Of a stretch of DNA of 6,404 nt, positions 5,408 through 6,404 are shown one piece after another. The stretch is from Propionibacteriales bacterium (lineage in GTDB: Bacteria > Actinomycetota > Actinomycetes > Propionibacteriales > Propionibacteriaceae). How positions within the stretch are numbered: the first letter of the stretch is position 1; the number at the start of each line of letters is the position of its first letter. The translations under genes were made by a program, and so were the position numbers. The DNA is taken from NCBI GenBank assembly GCA_030453285.1, contig JAKDKP010000136.1, forward strand, positions 1-6,404, given 5' to 3'. The notes under the pieces are model-generated. The model was not told where the DNA came from, made no database searches, and saw only the letters and a program-made list of their open reading frames with translations.

Positions 5408-6403
5408 TCAGACTCCGAACTTGATGTTGTACTTCGTCACCAGTTCCTGGTTCTTGACGGCGGCATCGGTGACGAGCTTCGTGATCTCGGCGGAGTCGAA
5501 GACCGTGGGCTGCAACAGGTTGTCCTTGCAGAACGTGGCGAAGGGCTCAGCCGAGGCGGCCTTGAGCGCCGCATCGGCCAACGTCGTACGGGTCTCTTCC
5601 GGCATTCCCTTGGGTGCCAACAGCAACCGCCATTGCGACATGGCGATGTCGTAGCCCTGGTCCTTGGCGGTCTTCAGCTCGGGCAGGGCCGGGCTAGGCT
5701 CGGCCGAGAAGATCACCAACGGCGCCAACTTGCCGGCCTTGATGTTCTCGTACGCACCGGCGAGTTGCACCGAAGCGACGTCGACCTGGCCACCGAGGGC
5801 GGCGGTCATCGCCGGGGCGTCACCATCGAACGGGACGTCCTTGGCCTCGACGCCGGCCACGGCAAAGGCCAGCAGCCCGGCGAGATGAGCACCCGAGCCA
5901 GCACCGGTCGTACCGAAAGTGATCCTCTTGCCCGCCGCCTTGACATCGTCAAGTGAGGACCAGCCACTCTTCGGGTTGGCCACGAGCACCCAGTCGTCCT
6001 GGGTCATGCCGAGCAGGACGTCGAAGTCGTCGGCCACCATCTTCTCCTTCTCCGACGCCGCCAGCGGCGTGACCGTGAAGGTGGACGAGTTGGCGATGCC
6101 GATGGTGTAGCCGTCCGGCTTGGCCTGCAGAAGTTCTTGGGCCGCCACGACGCCGTTGGCACCGGGGGTGTTGACGATCGGCATGGCTTGCGAGAGGAGA
6201 CCTTCCATCTCCCGACCGAACGCCCGCCCGATCAGGTCGGTGCTTCCGCCGGGGGCGAACCCGATGCTCAGCTCGATGGGGCCGGAGGGGTACTTGCCAC
6301 CGCTCGACCCGCCAGTGGTCTTCACCCCACCACACGCGCTGAGCGCTGCCGTGGCTCCGGCAGCGAGGCCGAACTTGAGGACGGCACGACGATGAAGCTC
6401 CAT
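5408..6403 (-). CDS. tctC: TctC/Bug-family substrate-binding lipoprotein of TTT transporter
   Basis: 331 residues, the usual length of the Bug (TctC) receptors that capture the solute and deliver it to TctAB. The N-terminus has a twin-arginine motif (HRRAVLK, Arg5-Arg6), a hydrophobic run and LSAC with Cys24, so it is likely a Tat-exported lipoprotein, apt for a monoderm. Bug signatures follow: SIGFAPGGSTDLIGRAFG (46-63), NTPGANGVVAA (78-88), KPDGYTIGI (95-103), TFGTTGAGSGAHLAG (162-176), PFDGDAPAMTAALGGQVDVA (191-210) and LLAPKGMPEE (261-270). A Gly/Ser linker (25-37) joins the lipidated Cys to the domain. The ATG is one base from the right window edge, so its ribosome site is not visible; the complete signal peptide argues that this is the real start. 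First gene seen of the five-gene unit. Ligand not assignable from sequence. Confidence 0.95.
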   Translation of the reverse strand: MELHRRAVLKFGLAAGATAALSACGGVKTTGGSSGGKYPSGPIELSIGFAPGGSTDLIGRAFGREMEGLLSQAMPIVNTPGANGVVAAQELLQAKPDGYTIGIANSSTFTVTPLAASEKEKMVADDFDVLLGMTQDDWVLVANPKSGWSSLDDVKAAGKRITFGTTGAGSGAHLAGLLAFAVAGVEAKDVPFDGDAPAMTAALGGQVDVASVQLAGAYENIKAGKLAPLVIFSAEPSPALPELKTAKDQGYDIAMSQWRLLLAPKGMPEETRTTLADAALKAASAEPFATFCKDNLLQPTVFDSAEITKLVTDAAVKNQELVTKYNIKFGV

Positions 6404-6404
6404 T

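Overview
The window looks like a piece of a high-GC Gram-positive (Actinomycetota) chromosome, perhaps Propionibacteriales. Reasons: coding regions outside one island run at roughly 60-75% GC; a Tat-type lipoprotein is present; and two secreted proteins have the single-helix or signal-peptide plus Pro/Ser linker layout common in actinobacteria. The genus is a guess. All genes I support lie on the minus strand, so the reading order runs from the right end to the left.

Right and centre (6403 down to 1954): a compact five-gene unit. tctC, tctB and tctA encode the lipoprotein receptor, small membrane subunit and large membrane subunit of a tripartite tricarboxylate-type transporter. A one-domain UspA-family protein starts 5 nt after tctA, and a zinc-type medium-chain dehydrogenase follows 31 nt later. 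Gaps are 3, 16, 5 and 31 nt, and ribosome binding sites are visible before the last four genes, so co-transcription is likely; any promoter lies beyond the right edge. The likely logic is uptake of an organic acid or related small molecule, with the dehydrogenase as a candidate catabolic step. The substrate cannot be read from the sequence.

Middle (1724-1953): a 230-nt gap with a possible terminator stem-loop, a 15-bp tandem duplication, a DnaA-box-like 9-mer and a perfect 7-bp-arm palindrome just upstream of the next gene.

Left (1723 down to 147): two overlapping or nearly abutting genes for exported proteins of unknown function, one anchored by a single N-terminal helix with a possible NTF2-like domain, the other secreted with a helical region and a PKD-like beta domain. 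A drop from about 70% to 40-50% GC occurs inside the first gene near 1390-1440, and most of the sequence down to about 130 stays AT-richer. At the far left (1-126) is a frameshifted, N-terminally truncated remnant of what I recognise as an ISL3-family transposase. Together these suggest a transferred or recombined block joined to a resident promoter and N-terminus. I saw no tRNA, rRNA, CRISPR array or complete mobile element.
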